Below the pieces are notes generated by a model. That model was given only the letters and a program-made list of their open reading frames with translations. It searched no databases and had not been told where the DNA came from. A program made the translations under genes and the position numbers. From Alloacidobacterium dinghuense (GTDB lineage: Bacteria; Acidobacteriota; Terriglobia; Terriglobales; Acidobacteriaceae), in assembly GCF_014274465.1 (NCBI RefSeq), contig NZ_CP060394.1, forward strand, positions 3,782,001 through 3,846,000: a stretch of DNA of 64,000 nt, given 5' to 3'. Of this stretch, positions 34,432 through 42,656 are shown piece after piece (within the stretch, counting starts at the first letter, position 1; each line of letters starts with the position of its first letter).

Positions 34432-36045
34432 TTAGCTCCTTACCGCTGTCCAGGTAGCATCTCCATATTCGCCCATGTGAACCGTGCCACTCGCGTTGCT
34501 GCCGGAAACGACTCCGCGGAATGTCCAGAAAATGGAGTTACCGGGCACCTCCATGTCGCTCGTCAGCTCAATATGGTCGGCCTGCACGAGACCCTTCAGG
34601 TCTGCCTTATAGATTTCGCCTTGCTGGGTTCCGGTCACGCGGTCTCCATCTTGCTGCAGAGTGAATTTCTGTTCTCCGATGCCGCGAATATATTTGATCT
34701 CGACCGCCCAGTTGCCGGCGATCTGCACCGGAGCACCCTGCGGAATGACCGGATTTTCGTAGTGGCCCGGGTGCGTGAGTCCTTCGTAAATCGCATCAGC
34801 CACGATCTTTTCCTCACCGGCAGCCATCATGTAGGGCATGATCGTGAGAGAACTCTGCATCTTGTCGGGACGCCTGCCGGTGCCACTGTCGACAAGGATG
34901 CGGGGCGTGCCTTTGTCGAGGCGCTCGACCAGCTCTGTTCCAGTGATTTTGAGCTGGTTGGCGTCCCAATTGATACGGAGTTGCGGAGCGCGGTTGGAAA
35001 GATCTTCGGGCTGAATATATTCGGTCGTGACCGAAGGCAGGCCTTTTACGCGGCCTTCGATGTGCTGAAGCCACGATAGCCATTCACGCTGCTCGGCAGC
35101 GTGGTCACGCTTGTACCACTCGCGCACGGCTGCCAGCATGCCCATGCACTCTTCTTTACCGACTTTGAGGGCACGTCCCCAGTTGTGATGTGGCGCGGCA
35201 TTGAACCATGCAGCACGCACAATGTCCTTTTGACCGAGAAGAACTCCAGCCGCCTGCGGCCCGCGCATACACTTACCGCCGGAATAACCTACGAGCGTTG
35301 CGCCATGGCCGATATGGATGTTTGGAACGAGGGGCTCTTCGGCGGCAGCGTCTACGAAGACGGGAACGTTCTTTTCTTTCGCGATGGAGCAGATGTTCGG
35401 GATGGAGAGCGGGCCTTTTTCCGCGGCAGGGCTGGAGAGAATGTAGACCATTGCTGTGCGCTCGCAGAGTTTGGAGCGCAGCTCTTCTTCCGAATCCACC
35501 TCGACAATTTCGACGCCGCACATGCGCACGCCAAAATCATAGGGATTGCGGGAATGCCTGGGAATGATGACCTGATCGCGCTTCTTCGAATAAGGCATTG
35601 CCTGGGTCCGCTCGGGGTCTGCGCCCGCGATGCAGGCGACTGTTGCGACGGCAATTGCCGCTTCGCATCCCGTGGTTATGATCGCTGCATCCGCGCCCAT
35701 AAGCTTGGCTACCTCGCTGCCGACTGCGGGCATCAGCTCGTCAAGATGAACATAATAGTTCGACGCTTCGAGCATTGCCTGCTTTACCTGCGGCAGAGAG
35801 CGGGAACCGGTAATGATGGTGTACGTGCCGCGCGCGTTGATCAGCGGACGAACACCGATGCGCGTGAAAAGGTTGTCACCGTCTATTCCCTCAACGGCAG
35901 TGTGGATCGATCGCTGCGGCTTGGCGATCGTTGCAGCGTTTGCAACCAAGGGAGAAACAGCCGTAGCGGCAGATACGGCTGTAAGCATTCCCGACTGCTT
36001 CAGAACTTCTCGCCGGGACGGGCGCGCATTACGAAAGAGAGACAT
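34432..36045 (-). CDS. Tat-exported SelA-like PLP-dependent lyase with C-terminal beta domain
   Basis: The 537-residue protein starts with a twin-arginine signal (PSRREVLKQSG, cleavage near NAA). Residues about 55-425 are the SelA/DgaE-like fold-type I PLP domain: NARGTYTIITGSRSLPQVKQ, PVFVDAAAEEPL (Asp232 for the PLP ring) and the Schiff-base lysine in YSGGKCMRGPQAAG (Lys258). Relatives include D-glucosaminate-6-phosphate ammonia-lyase, which removes ammonia from 2-amino-aldonates. An extra domain of about 110 residues, rich in beta strands (FTLQQDGDRVTGTQQGEIY), follows and is missing from the paralogue at 36610-37890. Tat export fits a folded, cofactor-loaded enzyme. The RidA gene is 50 bp upstream. 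Confidence 0.85.
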   Translation of the reverse strand: MSLFRNARPSRREVLKQSGMLTAVSAATAVSPLVANAATIAKPQRSIHTAVEGIDGDNLFTRIGVRPLINARGTYTIITGSRSLPQVKQAMLEASNYYVHLDELMPAVGSEVAKLMGADAAIITTGCEAAIAVATVACIAGADPERTQAMPYSKKRDQVIIPRHSRNPYDFGVRMCGVEIVEVDSEEELRSKLCERTAMVYILSSPAAEKGPLSIPNICSIAKEKNVPVFVDAAAEEPLVPNIHIGHGATLVGYSGGKCMRGPQAAGVLLGQKDIVRAAWFNAAPHHNWGRALKVGKEECMGMLAAVREWYKRDHAAEQREWLSWLQHIEGRVKGLPSVTTEYIQPEDLSNRAPQLRINWDANQLKITGTELVERLDKGTPRILVDSGTGRRPDKMQSSLTIMPYMMAAGEEKIVADAIYEGLTHPGHYENPVIPQGAPVQIAGNWAVEIKYIRGIGEQKFTLQQDGDRVTGTQQGEIYKADLKGLVQADHIELTSDMEVPGNSIFWTFRGVVSGSNASGTVHMGEYGDATWTAVRS

Positions 36046-36095
36046 GGACAGACCTTATATTCTTCTTGAATTGTGTTGTTAAGCAGAACAACAGC

Positions 36096-36563
36096 TCAGA
36101 TGTACGCGATTAAATCAATTTCGACCAGTGAATTGCCGGGGATGCCGCCAGCCGGCGCAATCGTCGTGCGTACCGGAGGAACGCTTCCCCAACGCCCTTT
36201 GTACACGGTGTTCATTCTCTCCCAGTCCTTGATGTCGTTGAGATAGACATTCACTTTCAGAACCTTGTCCATGGACGAACCCGCCGATTGAAGCTTCTGC
36301 TCTAGCTCATCGAGCACATGCTTGGTGTGTTCTTCAATCGTTCCTTCGAAATGCGCTCCCACGCCTGCGAGGAAGAGAAGGTTGCCATATGAGACTGCTC
36401 CACTGAAGAGCGGGGTTTCTCCGGGCTTTGGCGGCGGATAGCTTTTCTTTTCAAGCTTCTCTGTTTTGGCTGAAGCGGTTTCGCTTAGAATTGCCGAGCT
36501 GCCCACAGCTGCGGCTGCTATCGCTGCATTCTTGAGAAGACCTCTTCTCGACTGCTCTTTCAT
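36096..36563 (-). CDS. Tat-exported RidA family enamine deaminase
   Basis: ATG 36563 has a good AAGGAGAG ribosome site and starts a twin-arginine signal (QSRRGLLKNAAIAAAAVG, cleavage near ASA). The 155-residue product keeps the RidA core: LFSGAVSYGNLLFLAGVGAH, NVYLNDIKDWERMNTVYK, the substrate Arg in PPVRTTIAPAG and the C-terminal Glu in LVEIDLIAYI. It lies between two exported SelA-like lyases in one operon (46 and 50 bp gaps), which strongly suggests it hydrolyses the enamine or imine they release. The sequence differs clearly from the Sec-exported RidA at 30119-30571. Confidence 0.9.
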   Translation of the reverse strand: MKEQSRRGLLKNAAIAAAAVGSSAILSETASAKTEKLEKKSYPPPKPGETPLFSGAVSYGNLLFLAGVGAHFEGTIEEHTKHVLDELEQKLQSAGSSMDKVLKVNVYLNDIKDWERMNTVYKGRWGSVPPVRTTIAPAGGIPGNSLVEIDLIAYI

Positions 36564-36609
36564 GCTTATTCTCTCCTTTGGGTTTGGAAGCAAATGCCCT
36601 CTGCTATAC

Positions 36610-37890
36610 CTAAGTCTTCATCAGAGCTGTTCTCAGACTACGACCGACGATCTCCGCCTCCCCTGGCTGCAACATCCAGGTAGAAATCACGATCGTATTC
36701 TCGTCGGATGGAAGACCGACTCGTGAGCTTGTGCCTGTTGCCGGATTCAATTCGATCGAGGGAGTCTGAGCGCGCAACTTTTCCTGGACCTGCTGGGGCG
36801 TAAGGCCCACAACCGACGGGTTATACGAGAGCAACAGATGCGGAACATGATTTGCGATGGGCGGCATGAAGACACGCGTCTTCATTGTGGGAACGTCCTT
36901 CACCGCATCTACGATGATGTTCGTCAGCCGCATGTACTCCGCCTGGTTCTTTTCGTCGGATTGTTCCAGGAGCCAATCCACGGCGGCAACCATGCCGACA
37001 ATCTGTTCTTTGGCAACTTTCATTCCGCGACCCACCGCGTCGGAATTGGGGTTGTTGTTTGCCACCGCGAGATCGATGAGGTGCTTCTTGCCAAGGAGCA
37101 ATCCGGCATTCTGCGGACCGCGAATTCCCTTGCCGCCGGAAAAGCACACCAGATCGAAGCCCATGCCTGTGTACTTCCATAGATTTTCGATCGGGGGCAT
37201 GTCGGCAGCAGCGTCATTGTGGCAGGGAACGCCGTGCTCATGCGCGACCCTCAACCAGGTTTCGCGGTCGATCTGTGCGCCATCCGGTCCAGCCTCCGCG
37301 GCATTGAAAAAGTTCGTCATTATAGTGTTTGGACTCAATGCTCGCTTGTAGTCTTCCAGCGTGACGACTTCCTTGATACGAGCACCGCACAGCAACATGG
37401 CGTGGTCGTACTCATAGCGGTGGGCCTTTTGCACGACAACTTCGTTTTTCATTTTGTCCACATTTTCCGGAATCTCCTGTGGACTCGCGCCATTCGCCGA
37501 TGCGATGCAAGCCGCAGTGGCGAGCGTCAACGCCGCCGATGCTCCTGAAGAAACAACAGCAGCCTCGCAGCGCAACTTCTTCGCCAGATACTCGCCTGCG
37601 GCGAGTTGCAGGTCTTTCAGCCGCACAGGATGCAGCGCAGCCTGCGCCACGGCTCGCTGTACTTGCGGAGGCATACACGCGGCGGTGAGGTACGTGTAGG
37701 TTCCAGCCGCGTTAATGATCTTTGCGACGCCTAACTTTGCATAGTAGTCGTCGGCGGAAGGAGCGTTTTCGGCAAACGATTCGGAAGGCCGTACAGCGAG
37801 AGGAGCGATGCCGAGTGCGGCAGCCGCGGTAGAAGACAAACTGAGAAATCTTCTGCGGGAAAGGCGACTGTCCGCACCCTGTTTAGGCAT
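36610..37890 (-). CDS. Tat-exported SelA-like PLP-dependent lyase (first gene of the operon)
   Basis: ATG 37890 is taken as start (426 aa); a GTG six codons earlier is possible but has no ribosome site. The signal SRRRFLSLSSTAAAALG is twin-arginine. The PLP domain has NAAGTYTYLTAACMPPQVQR, VPCHNDAAADMPP (Asp for the PLP ring) and the lysine in CFSGGKGIRGPQNAG (Lys254). Its C-terminus (PSIELNPATGTSSRVGLPSD) corresponds to the end of the SelA-like fold, without the extra beta domain of its paralogue. The two copies are divergent, which suggests different substrates or a hetero-oligomer. It is the first gene after the palindrome at 38037-38052, so it probably leads the operon. Confidence 0.85.
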   Translation of the reverse strand: MPKQGADSRLSRRRFLSLSSTAAAALGIAPLAVRPSESFAENAPSADDYYAKLGVAKIINAAGTYTYLTAACMPPQVQRAVAQAALHPVRLKDLQLAAGEYLAKKLRCEAAVVSSGASAALTLATAACIASANGASPQEIPENVDKMKNEVVVQKAHRYEYDHAMLLCGARIKEVVTLEDYKRALSPNTIMTNFFNAAEAGPDGAQIDRETWLRVAHEHGVPCHNDAAADMPPIENLWKYTGMGFDLVCFSGGKGIRGPQNAGLLLGKKHLIDLAVANNNPNSDAVGRGMKVAKEQIVGMVAAVDWLLEQSDEKNQAEYMRLTNIIVDAVKDVPTMKTRVFMPPIANHVPHLLLSYNPSVVGLTPQQVQEKLRAQTPSIELNPATGTSSRVGLPSDENTIVISTWMLQPGEAEIVGRSLRTALMKT

Positions 37891-38036
37891 TTCCTTGATC
37901 CACCTCACGCAAAGCGATGTTCAGGAGACGAAGATCCGTCTCAATGGCAAGCAGTAGAAAAACATCAGATCTTTCAGTGCAACCATTCCACGCGAAGCTC
38001 AGCATGCTGTCATCGGTCACACGCCCCTTCACAAAT

Positions 38037-38052
38037 TAGGACAAATGCCCTA
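38037..38052. promoter_or_regulatory. putative operator of the PLP lyase/oxidase/lactonase operon
   Basis: TAGGACAAATGCCCTA is an imperfect palindrome in the 172-bp gap between rraA-like gene and the first SelA-like gene, about 150 bp upstream of its start. A 15-base core differs by one base from AGGACAAATGTCCTA at 51518-51532, upstream of the third TonB receptor gene. NarL/LuxR-type response regulators bind short inverted repeats of this size, and one is encoded at 38873-39496. No −35/−10 pair could be assigned with confidence. Confidence 0.5.
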
Positions 38053-38062
38053 CGGCGTCGCG

Positions 38063-38845
38063 CTAGAGGCGGCCGAATTGCTTTACGGCCTCTTCAATCG
38101 AGTGAAACTTTTCGATGAAAGGATACATCGAGTGCTCGCTGTCATCCAGATGCTGCGCCAACACCAGGATTTCAGGAGCCTTTTCACGCGGCACGACTAC
38201 GACGCCATCCTGATCGGCCACAATGATGTCCTGCGGTTCCACCTTCACTCCATCACAGACGACAGGAACATTCATTCCACCGAAACGGTAGTGGCTTACG
38301 GATGTGGATGGAACCGGACCTGTTGAGTACACGGGAAACCCGATCTTCTTGAGCTGCGGAAGGTCACGAACTCCGCCATCAATGACAGCGCCGGTAAAGC
38401 CTCGTGAAAACATGGCGGTTCCCATGAGACCGCCCATGCCAGCTATGTCGGCGCCATCCTCAACGGTCATCACATAGACGGATCCCGGACCGCCTGTATC
38501 GATTGCCTTCAGCATGCCCGCCAAGGCATTTGGGTCGTGGTTTTCCTCTTTCACCAGTTTGACCGTGAGAGCAGTGCCCGCGAATTTAGCGGGGAAGATG
38601 GATTGCATGCGATGCGACATATAGCGCTTTTCGTGAAGCAGCTGCTCAATCGCATCCGAGACGGACGCGGCTTCAACGTGGCGATATGCATCGATCATCA
38701 GTGCAGGGTCGGCGGCATAGTCGGCTGCGGTCTTTGGAGTGTCGGCAAGAACGATGTGCGTAACGGTAAGGGTAGCGGCCAAGGCAATAACAGCAGAAGC
38801 TGCCACGATGGTGCATCGACGCAAGAAAAACACAGATGCCTTCAA
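38063..38845 (-). CDS. exported RraA-like protein (4-hydroxy-4-methyl-2-oxoglutarate aldolase family)
   Basis: The 260-residue protein carries an N-terminal signal or anchor (CTIVAASAVIALAATLTVTH, then VLADTP). The RraA-like fold follows: VYVMTVEDGADIAGMGGLMG and GFTGAVIDGGVRDLPQLKK, the latter with the Arg-Asp pair needed for metal-dependent pyruvate aldolases of this family, then GVKVEPQDIIVADQDGVVVV. Family members either cleave 4-hydroxy-2-keto acids to pyruvate or, in RraA proper, inhibit RNase E. Export rules out the second role here. Its place next to the lyase operon suggests it cleaves a 2-keto-3-deoxy acid formed by it. Confidence 0.85.
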   Translation of the reverse strand: MKASVFFLRRCTIVAASAVIALAATLTVTHIVLADTPKTAADYAADPALMIDAYRHVEAASVSDAIEQLLHEKRYMSHRMQSIFPAKFAGTALTVKLVKEENHDPNALAGMLKAIDTGGPGSVYVMTVEDGADIAGMGGLMGTAMFSRGFTGAVIDGGVRDLPQLKKIGFPVYSTGPVPSTSVSHYRFGGMNVPVVCDGVKVEPQDIIVADQDGVVVVPREKAPEILVLAQHLDDSEHSMYPFIEKFHSIEEAVKQFGRL

Positions 38846-38872
38846 CTTAACCTCCGGTGTGTGTTGGAATTT

Positions 38873-39496
38873 TCAATCCAGATGGATGAGACCTCGCTGG
38901 AGAGCGAAGATCGTTGCCTGCGTGCGGTCGCGAGCTCCCATTTTATCGAGCACTGAAGATACGTGAATCCGCACCGTCTTCTCCGCGATGTGGAGCTCGT
39001 CGGCAATCTCACGATTGGAGCGGCCTTGAGCGATGCAGGCAAGCACTTCCGACTCGCGAGGGGTCAGGTCGACGGATGGAATCCGCTCGGCCAGCCGGTC
39101 GAGAGCTATGCGAGGAAGGTAGCGAAGGCCACGATCGACACTTTGGATCGCGTTGACCAGTTCTTCGCCGCTCGCATCCTTCGTGAGATATGCCATGGCA
39201 CCAGAGCGAACGGCGCGGTAAATATCTTCGCTTCCCTGATAATTTGAGAGGACGACGATGCGCGCCTTGGGAAACTCCTGCCGCAATTGCGTGATCAGCT
39301 CAAAGCCACTCATACGCGGCAGACGCAAGTCGACCACGGCCACATCGGGCTGGAGGGAGCGATACATCACGATTCCCTCTTCGCCATCGGATGCTTCGCC
39401 TACGACTCGGATCTGCGAGTGACCTGACAATACCGAGTGCAACGCCATTCGCGCCAGATAATGATCTTCAACCAGAAGGACACGAATCTCTTTCAT
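38873..39496 (-). CDS. NarL/FixJ-type response regulator
   Basis: The 207 residues form a complete receiver (Asp56 in VAVVDLRLP; Asp11 acidic pocket in VEDH; Lys106 in YLTKDAS) and a LuxR-type helix-turn-helix (LTPRESEVLACIAQGRSNRE, VRIHVSSVLDKMGARDRTQA). Its ATG overlaps the stop of the sensor kinase gene (ATGA), so the two form a cognate pair. It lies next to the rraA-like gene on the same strand. The palindromes at 38037-38052 and 51518-51532 are candidate binding sites, which would make it the activator of the catabolic operon and the third TonB receptor. Confidence 0.93.
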   Translation of the reverse strand: MKEIRVLLVEDHYLARMALHSVLSGHSQIRVVGEASDGEEGIVMYRSLQPDVAVVDLRLPRMSGFELITQLRQEFPKARIVVLSNYQGSEDIYRAVRSGAMAYLTKDASGEELVNAIQSVDRGLRYLPRIALDRLAERIPSVDLTPRESEVLACIAQGRSNREIADELHIAEKTVRIHVSSVLDKMGARDRTQATIFALQRGLIHLD

Positions 39497-42400
39497 ATGC
39501 CGATCCAGGGAACAATGTACTGATGTTGCTGCCCGCTGACCTTTTGCAGGGCATTAAAGGAGACGTTCACGGATACCTCCGTTCCTTCATCATGTGAGCT
39601 TTGCACGCGCAATACGCCGCCCACTTTTCTGGCACGCTCTTCCATGACGGGGATTCCGAAATGTCCCACTTTGGAGGAGTCGCCTCGAAACCCTTTGCCG
39701 TCGTCCCTGACGGTCAGATTGAGCGAATCCGGCTCATAGCGCAGATGAACGGCGATGTGGGAAGGAGAAGCATGCCGCATGGCGTTGGAAACAGCCTCCT
39801 GTCCGATACAGACAAGATGGTGCACATATGCCGGCGCGAGCGGCACCTCATCCCCTTCCATGCGAAACGTGATGACCAGCGAGTCACCCGGCTCCTGCGC
39901 ATTCAAGGTGCGTGACAGGGCATGGGAAAGGATGTTGGTCATGTCTCCTGTGTCGCGCAGGTCCCAGATGATGCGCCGGGCCTCAGCCTGGCAATGAGAG
40001 ACCATACCACGTGCGAGCTCGCAGGATTTCGCTGCAGCCGTGTCCACCAGCGCGCCATCGCGGAAGATTTTCGAAGTCGCTTCAAGCTGCCACGATATGG
40101 CGGCAAAGCCAGCCATCAAGGTATCGTGACACTCTCGCGCAATTCGATTCCGCTCCTCGATGACGACACCGATCTGTCCTTTGACTAACTTCACGCGCTG
40201 TCTAAAGAACTGGACCGCCAGCGCTGCAGCTAACAACAAGACTGCGAGATAGAAATACCAGGTCTGATAGAAATAACCCTGCTGCTTTACGGTTGCGGAA
40301 ACAACCGAAGGCCCCCACGGTTCACCACTATTGCGCGCCTGTACTTCGAATGTGTACTTGCCTGGTGGAAGCTTACGATAACGCGCCATGCGCGCCTGTG
40401 TCGTCGTCCAATCCGGATCGTAGCCGCTGAGGCGATAGCGAAACTCAATCTGAGAGGGATTGGAGAGATGAATCGCGTTGAACAGGAAGGTTACATCAGA
40501 CTGGCCCGGCGCGATTTCAACACTAGATCCATTGAGGACATGATCCCGATTTAAGTCGTCGCTAAAGGTCCATCCCAGGGTGGGAGTGATGGGGCCTGAA
40601 GCAGCCGGGAGATTGGCTTCACCCGTTGTGCGCGAGAAGCCTTTGGTCGTGGCAAACCAGAGCGTGCCATCGGGAGCGCGAGCTGAACCCGGCTGAGGAA
40701 ATTCATTGCATTCACTGGATTGCATGCCGTCTTCGCGTCCAAAGACAACCGGCGCCAGATATCGATCTTCACCGTCAGCGACGGCATGTAGAGCAGCAAC
40801 CGTAACCCGCACAATGCCACGCGAGGTTCCCAGCCACAGGCGACCATGCGCGTCTTCTACCGCTGTGCGAACGGGCAGCATCGGGAGGCCGCTCCTTGCG
40901 CTCAATGGCTCTGCGCGATCATGGACGAGAAGAGCAAGACCTCCGGCTCTTGTGCCGATCCACGTATAGCCAAGACTGTCGCGAATCAGCGAAATCACAT
41001 GCGAATGCGGCAGATCGGTAATGGGAGTAGAGTGTCCTTCGCGTACGCGAAAGAGGCCGGTATTCGTGCCCACCAGCATCGAGCCGTCAACATCTTCCAG
41101 CATGCAGGTAATCAGCTTGGCATCGAGAAACAGAGACCGCTGTCCAGTGAGTTCGCCACTCGCAAAATAGAGCAGACCGAGATAGGTTCCGATCCACAAA
41201 CCACCGTGGCGGTCTACCAGGATTGAGCTGACGGCGTTGCCTGGGGACTCTGTGCCGAGAAGATAGTGCCGGAAGGAGGTTCCGTCATAGCGGTAGATGC
41301 CGTTGAACCAGGTTCCAATCCACAGTTGTCCCCGCTGGTTCTCAGCGAACGCACGAATATGCGTGGAGAGAGGCATGTCGGACGGCGTCATTACCGTGAG
41401 TTTTCCGTTGTGGACGCGATAGAGTCCCTTGTCCCAGGTGCCCAGCCACAGATCGCCATGGCTGTCCGACAAAACTGTCGATGCGTAGGCTTCGGGAAAG
41501 CCGTCCGGTTCGCTATATGGAGCAAATGCCGCTCTGCGCCAGCGGCTCAGGCCGCCGGCGAACATGCCGATCCAGAGGTTGTGCTCATTGTCGATGAAGA
41601 GGGAGCGGATGGTGTCATCCGGCAGCCCATCCTGCGACGACCACGACGAGACACCATCACTCCCGATTCGGCGAATGCCACTGTGACGGGTTCCAACCCA
41701 GAGATTGCCCTGGGCATCGCCCAGCATCACGGTAACGGGAGTGGGTACGCGCGCTGCAACGACTTCTTCGTACGCTGCTCCTTGCTGGCGTGGCTTTAAC
41801 TGAACGACACTGTTCGCCGTGCCAACCCAGAGGCGATGCAGCGGATCGCGATAAATGGCGACCGGGTTGCCCAGAGTTCTATCGCGCAACGTATAGCGCT
41901 CCGGCTTTCCACCGCGCACCACGTGGAAGAGCCCGTTCGACGTGACAAAGAACATGCCGCCGCGATTATCTTCGGCGAAAGGCGCGACGATATCTCCGGA
42001 AATCATGCCAGTCTCGCCGAAGCTTTCCAACTGGCCATCATGAAACCGTTCAATACCATTTTGCGTTGCAATCCAGAGCACGCCGGCCGAATCCTGATAC
42101 AGCCTTCGAACTCGCTCATTCATACGACCAGCAAGCTCACTGATGTTGTTGGGAGTACCGGAGCCGTTGTATTGCAACACGCCTCGTCCGTCGGTCCCGA
42201 TCCAGAGATCACCACTCTTTCCGATCAGGACCGCATTCACGGCCTCCCCGTCGATATCTCCGGGGATGGGAAGACTTTGGAAACGTAGGCCGTCGAATGT
42301 GGTCAGGCCGGCAGCGGTAGCAAGAAGCAAAGAACCGTCCGGCTCCTGCGCGATCATGCGGACGTTGTTTTCCGGCAGGCCGTCTTCTACCTGCCATCCC

Positions 42401-42549
42401 TGCTTCTGGTATTCAGAGAGGCGAAAATTTGTTTGCGCCGAAACTCTTGCGGGTATGACGACGGAGAAGGCAAACAGGCACAGCCCCACAAGGACGCTCC
42501 TCGAACGCCGGAGGACGAGCTTGAGCGGACATCGGACAAAGCACCCCAT
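39493..42549 (-). CDS. two-component sensor histidine kinase with beta-propeller sensor domain
   Basis: The 1018-residue protein has a signal peptide (to about residue 38, VSA) and a large periplasmic sensor of repeated propeller blades (Reg_prop, for example LWIGTDGRGVLQYN, GLWIGTYLGLLYF). A Y_Y_Y domain follows (IEFRYRLSGYDPDWTTTQAR), then one transmembrane helix (YFYLAVLLLAAALAVQFF). The cytoplasmic part is a HisKA_3 kinase with ERNRIARECHDTLMAG (His808) and an ATPase domain (QEAVSNAMRHA, DDGKGF). This layout is known from polysaccharide-utilisation regulators, where the propeller binds a sugar. Here it should control its overlapping response-regulator gene. Confidence 0.93.
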   Translation of the reverse strand: MGCFVRCPLKLVLRRSRSVLVGLCLFAFSVVIPARVSAQTNFRLSEYQKQGWQVEDGLPENNVRMIAQEPDGSLLLATAAGLTTFDGLRFQSLPIPGDIDGEAVNAVLIGKSGDLWIGTDGRGVLQYNGSGTPNNISELAGRMNERVRRLYQDSAGVLWIATQNGIERFHDGQLESFGETGMISGDIVAPFAEDNRGGMFFVTSNGLFHVVRGGKPERYTLRDRTLGNPVAIYRDPLHRLWVGTANSVVQLKPRQQGAAYEEVVAARVPTPVTVMLGDAQGNLWVGTRHSGIRRIGSDGVSSWSSQDGLPDDTIRSLFIDNEHNLWIGMFAGGLSRWRRAAFAPYSEPDGFPEAYASTVLSDSHGDLWLGTWDKGLYRVHNGKLTVMTPSDMPLSTHIRAFAENQRGQLWIGTWFNGIYRYDGTSFRHYLLGTESPGNAVSSILVDRHGGLWIGTYLGLLYFASGELTGQRSLFLDAKLITCMLEDVDGSMLVGTNTGLFRVREGHSTPITDLPHSHVISLIRDSLGYTWIGTRAGGLALLVHDRAEPLSARSGLPMLPVRTAVEDAHGRLWLGTSRGIVRVTVAALHAVADGEDRYLAPVVFGREDGMQSSECNEFPQPGSARAPDGTLWFATTKGFSRTTGEANLPAASGPITPTLGWTFSDDLNRDHVLNGSSVEIAPGQSDVTFLFNAIHLSNPSQIEFRYRLSGYDPDWTTTQARMARYRKLPPGKYTFEVQARNSGEPWGPSVVSATVKQQGYFYQTWYFYLAVLLLAAALAVQFFRQRVKLVKGQIGVVIEERNRIARECHDTLMAGFAAISWQLEATSKIFRDGALVDTAAAKSCELARGMVSHCQAEARRIIWDLRDTGDMTNILSHALSRTLNAQEPGDSLVITFRMEGDEVPLAPAYVHHLVCIGQEAVSNAMRHASPSHIAVHLRYEPDSLNLTVRDDGKGFRGDSSKVGHFGIPVMEERARKVGGVLRVQSSHDEGTEVSVNVSFNALQKVSGQQHQYIVPWIGI

Positions 42550-42656
42550 GCTGGAAGGATTACTCTTACGGCATCACAAGTCGGGGCAAGTTGTAAAGGC
42601 GATCCGGCGCTTCATTTATCGCCTCAAATCAGTTTTTTCGATTCACTCAGCGCCCA

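Noticed and set aside
34093-36069. Two long plus-strand ORFs (328 and 322 residues)
   Set aside because: Both lie opposite the oxidase and SelA-like genes, whose motifs are unambiguous; the plus-strand translations have no recognisable motifs.
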